Source: Pontiella agarivorans
GTDB lineage: Bacteria > Verrucomicrobiota > Kiritimatiellia > Kiritimatiellales > Pontiellaceae
Assembly: GCF_034531395.1 (NCBI RefSeq)
Contig: NZ_JARVCO010000002.1
Coordinates: 248,001-312,000, forward strand
Length of the DNA: 64,000 nt
Direction: 5' to 3'
The position numbers were made by a program, and so were the translations under genes. Under the pieces are notes generated by a model. It had not been told where the DNA came from. It saw nothing but the letters and a program-made list of their open reading frames with translations, and did no database searches. Positions 62,260-64,000 of this stretch are shown one piece after another (positions within the stretch are counted from its first letter, which is position 1; every line of letters begins with the position of its first letter).

Positions 62260-62928
62260 TCATTCAAAGGCTGTTTTGAATGCTTCGAAGGCTTCTTTCA
62301 GGTCGGCCAGTTCCTGTTTGAGGTCGGAGACTTCGTCTTCCAGGGTTTGGATGCGTTCAAGGCGGCTGGGTCCGGTCTGCATTTCGGGGACGGCGATTTC
62401 TTCGGGTTCTTCTTCCTGGATTTCGGGCGCGGCGCCGAATAGGTGTGCCCAGCGCCGTTCGCGTTTTCCGGGCTGGCGGGGGAGCTGGACGACAAAGCAG
62501 CCTTCTTCATGATTTTTGAGTTCGTGGAGCAGCATTTCAACCTGGTTGGAATCTGCGAGGGCGTGGAGGCGGGAGCAGTGGGCGCGCAGATCCCCGGGTG
62601 TTTGCGGGCCGCGGATGAAGAGTTCGCAGAGGATGGCCATCTGGGAGAGTGAAAAACTCCAGTGCTCGGCAACGTTGTGACGGTATTTCATGACGCGGCT
62701 TCCGGATGCGGAGACTTCGACGGCGAGTTTGTGCTCGGTGCGGAGTTCAAAGAGCGTTTGTTCCACTGTGGCGGAATCGAGCTCCATGACGGGATAGCGG
62801 TTATTCTTCTGATTGCAGGCGTTAACGAGTGCGTTGAGGGTCAGCGGATAGTGATCCGGTGTGGCCATCTCTTTTTCGATGAGGCATCCCAGGACGCGTT
62901 GTTCGACGGGGCTGAGTTCAAATTCCAT
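62260..62928 (-). CDS. YceH-like (DUF480) protein
   Basis: 222 aa. The N-terminal two winged-helix modules (ELSPVEQRVLGCLIEKEMATPDHYPLTLNALVNACNQKNNR and later LSQMAILCELFIRGPQTPGDLR) are diagnostic of DUF480. Acidic linker and a C-terminal coiled coil (LERIQTLEDEVSDLKQELADLKEAFEAF) follow. YceH function is not established; nucleic-acid binding is suggested by the folds. GGAG seven bases before ATG 62928 sets the start; the open frame reaches 62949. Confidence 0.88.
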   Translation of the reverse strand: MEFELSPVEQRVLGCLIEKEMATPDHYPLTLNALVNACNQKNNRYPVMELDSATVEQTLFELRTEHKLAVEVSASGSRVMKYRHNVAEHWSFSLSQMAILCELFIRGPQTPGDLRAHCSRLHALADSNQVEMLLHELKNHEEGCFVVQLPRQPGKRERRWAHLFGAAPEIQEEEPEEIAVPEMQTGPSRLERIQTLEDEVSDLKQELADLKEAFEAFKTAFE

Positions 62929-62985
62929 TTCGGGTCTCCAATCGGTCAAAATTTAACGGTTCAAAATAGGGGATGCGTGGTGTTA

Positions 62986-63017
62986 TTTCAATGGTTGGAA
63001 ACTTCCAATCATTGGAA
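62986..63017. repeat. Side-by-side pair of palindrome copies
   Basis: A one-mismatch copy (62986-63000) and an exact copy (63003-63017) are separated by two bases in the region between the divergent yceH-like and DRTGG genes. Both palindrome centres are 17 bp apart, so the arms could face the same side of a bound protein array. Confidence 0.7.
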
Positions 63018-63185
63018 AAGAAACGGTAGGCTCAAAAACTGGAGATTCCGGACGTACTGTTCGACGTTGAAGCCCTTAGAAAGAAATGAATCTAAATTGG
63101 CGGGCGGGTCGCATTTCGATTGAACGCACGGGAAAAAACCATTTCAATCCGGAATCGTTCTATAAGTATCGAATTTTGGAGAGTC

Positions 63186-63527
63186 ATGGAACTTTTACGC
63201 ATAGCACATGCTCTGGATGCCGAGTTGATCTGCGGTCCCGATGACTGGGAGAGTATGCAGATTGAGACGGTTTTTGCTTCGGACCTCATGAGTGATGTCC
63301 TGATGAGCGAACGGGAACAGATGCTGCTGATCACCTCGCTGTCGACTGAGCAGTCGATCCGCTCTGCAGGTATTGTCGGATCGGAAGCGGTGGTGATTGC
63401 CAATCATAAAACGGTGACGGAGGGCATGATTGAACTGGCGAAAGAGCAGGATATGACCCTGTTGGTTACCCGCCATCCGAAATATGAAGCTTCGGTGTGC
63501 ATCGGGCGCATTATGGAGCCGCAATGA
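63186..63527 (+). CDS. DRTGG-domain protein
   Basis: 113 aa. The fold-like pattern MELLRIAHALDAELICGP, then VFASDLMSDVLMS, QMLLITSLSTEQSIRSAGIVGSEAVVIANHKTVTEGMIELAKEQDMTLLVTRHPKYEAS, matches the DRTGG domain, a ligand-sensing module seen with CBS domains and in HprK-like proteins. GGAGAG directly before ATG 63186 fixes the start; the frame is open from 63120. The stop overlaps the next ATG (ATGA), so both are coupled. In Clostridia and Thermotogae, such genes lie in [FeFe]-hydrogenase operons. Confidence 0.75.
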   Translation: MELLRIAHALDAELICGPDDWESMQIETVFASDLMSDVLMSEREQMLLITSLSTEQSIRSAGIVGSEAVVIANHKTVTEGMIELAKEQDMTLLVTRHPKYEASVCIGRIMEPQ

Positions 63528-64000
63528 GTCCTGAGGAAAACAGGCAGCCGCTGCAGTCATCGCTTCGGGTTCAGGAGCTGCTGTATGGTCTGCGCATCAG
63601 CGAAGTGATGACCAATAAGGTTTTTGCGGTTTCCAAAAACTGTACGATGCGCGATGTCCGCGTGATTATGCGGAATAATGAAATCAGCGGGGTCCCTGTT
63701 GTGGACAGCAAACGGGTGGTCGGCATTGTGACGATGAACGACCTTATGAATGCGCTCGAAGAGGGGCGGCTGGACGACTGCGTGGTCTCCTGGATGTCGG
63801 GCGAGGTTCAGACGCTGGCCGAAGACATGCCGCTCTCGTTCGCTATTTCGGCGTTCGGGAAATTTTCATTCCGCCAGTTTCCGGTGGTTAATAAGGCGAA
63901 TGAACTGACCGGTATTCTGACGTTTCGGAACATCAACCATGCGTTGATTCGCGAGCTTTCCCGACAGCTGCGTGAAATGGAACAGCAGAACGAAAATCCG
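63524..64000 (+). CDS. CBS-pair protein, 5' part only
   Basis: The first 159 codons are visible; the gene runs off the window. Two CBS motifs occupy about 24-80 (RISEVMTNKVFAVSKNC, SGVPVVDSKRVVGIVTMNDLMNAL) and 85-150 (DCVVSWMSGEVQTLAEDMPL, RQFPVVNKANELTGILTFRNIN), followed by the start of a coiled coil (LIRELSRQLREMEQQ). CBS pairs bind adenosine nucleotides. A catalytic domain, such as an HATPase or kinase, may follow downstream. Coupled to the DRTGG gene by a 4-bp overlap. Confidence 0.85.
   Translation, partial: MSPEENRQPLQSSLRVQELLYGLRISEVMTNKVFAVSKNCTMRDVRVIMRNNEISGVPVVDSKRVVGIVTMNDLMNALEEGRLDDCVVSWMSGEVQTLAEDMPLSFAISAFGKFSFRQFPVVNKANELTGILTFRNINHALIRELSRQLREMEQQNENP

Larger units (their letters stand above)
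5578..63017. repeat. Dispersed 15-bp palindrome TTCCARNNNYTGGAA (17 exact copies)
   Basis: Exact matches start at 5578, 5605, 10945, 11161, 13757, 23032, 23893, 26693, 31567, 33635, 40847, 43821, 43883, 48150, 56341, 59459 and 63003. Many one-mismatch copies exist, for example 23752, 30754, 42337 and 62986. The arms TTCCA/TGGAA are fixed; the purine at position 6 and pyrimidine at position 10 need not pair, so the arms rather than a perfect hairpin are conserved. Copies occur in intergenic DNA and in genes. The in-gene copies called here read as F-Q-x-L-E or as P-x-L/F-G. Chance expectation is about 0.015 copies at uniform base composition. Function unknown. Confidence 0.9.

Overview
The window looks like a chromosomal segment of a Gram-negative bacterium. 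Lipid A acyltransferase-like and heptosyltransferase-like genes, many lipoproteins, a PEP-CTERM protein, a secreted sulfatase, a secreted clan-A glycosidase, PFOR (NifJ) and planctomycete-style cytochrome domains together suggest a polysaccharide-degrading, largely fermentative member of the PVC group, most like Kiritimatiellota. This placement is inference from gene content; no marker gene was compared with a database. Coding density is high, most genes are housekeeping, and no CRISPR array, prophage or integrase was seen.

Layout. 1-340: tail of a CPBP membrane protease, tRNA-Ser(GCT) and its terminator. 858-2720: a TonB-like anchored PA14/SHD1-like protein. 2860-5573: hom-lysC, closed by a strong terminator. 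5669-10227: PEP carboxylase, an SDR oxidoreductase and a lipid A acyltransferase-like protein. 10291-14481: small lipoproteins, tatA, a ROK regulator and a PhnA-like zinc protein. 14552-17189: tsaD and lysS. 17362-20107: a PEP-CTERM protein and an ABC-F ATPase. 20121-20912: a RAYT transposase gene between two 140-bp direct REP-type repeats, the second of which supplies the mfd stop codon. 20908-28444: mfd, pyrB, an unusual carbamoyltransferase, a heptosyltransferase and two HAD phosphatases. 28448-30749: queE-queC-queD plus convergent queF, which together make preQ1 for queuosine.

30918-38044: rhomboid protease, a solo REP that supplies the uvrB stop codon, uvrB, sulfatase and glycosidase. 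38065-40147: cobalamin adenosyltransferase, DUF1456 protein and fatty acid desaturase. 40351-44311: ffh, rpsP, khpA, trmD, rplS, rnhB, without the usual rimM. 44300-47969: ybeY, pgpH-type 7TM-HD phosphodiesterase, phoH. 48231-53364: a six-repeat PEGA lipoprotein and nifJ. 53474-57250: secreted Gfo/Idh/MocA protein, DUF2231-cytochrome protein and an unknown secreted protein. 57572-58939: a second TonB-like anchored protein, with a VWA-like C-terminus. 59009-62109: XylR/AraC-type regulator followed by kdgK and eda for sugar-acid breakdown. 62260-64000: YceH, then a DRTGG protein and a CBS-pair protein running off the end, probably the start of a hydrogenase-type operon.

The most striking signal is not a gene. 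A 15-bp interrupted palindrome, TTCCARNNNYTGGAA, occurs exactly at least 17 times in 64 kb, where about 0.015 would be expected at uniform base composition. It lies both in intergenic DNA (once forming a terminator stem) and inside conserved genes, where it encodes FQxLE or PxLG/PxFG. The second is a pair of TonB-like inner-membrane anchors (858-2720 and 57572-58939) whose N-termini and linker blocks match while their C-terminal domains differ.
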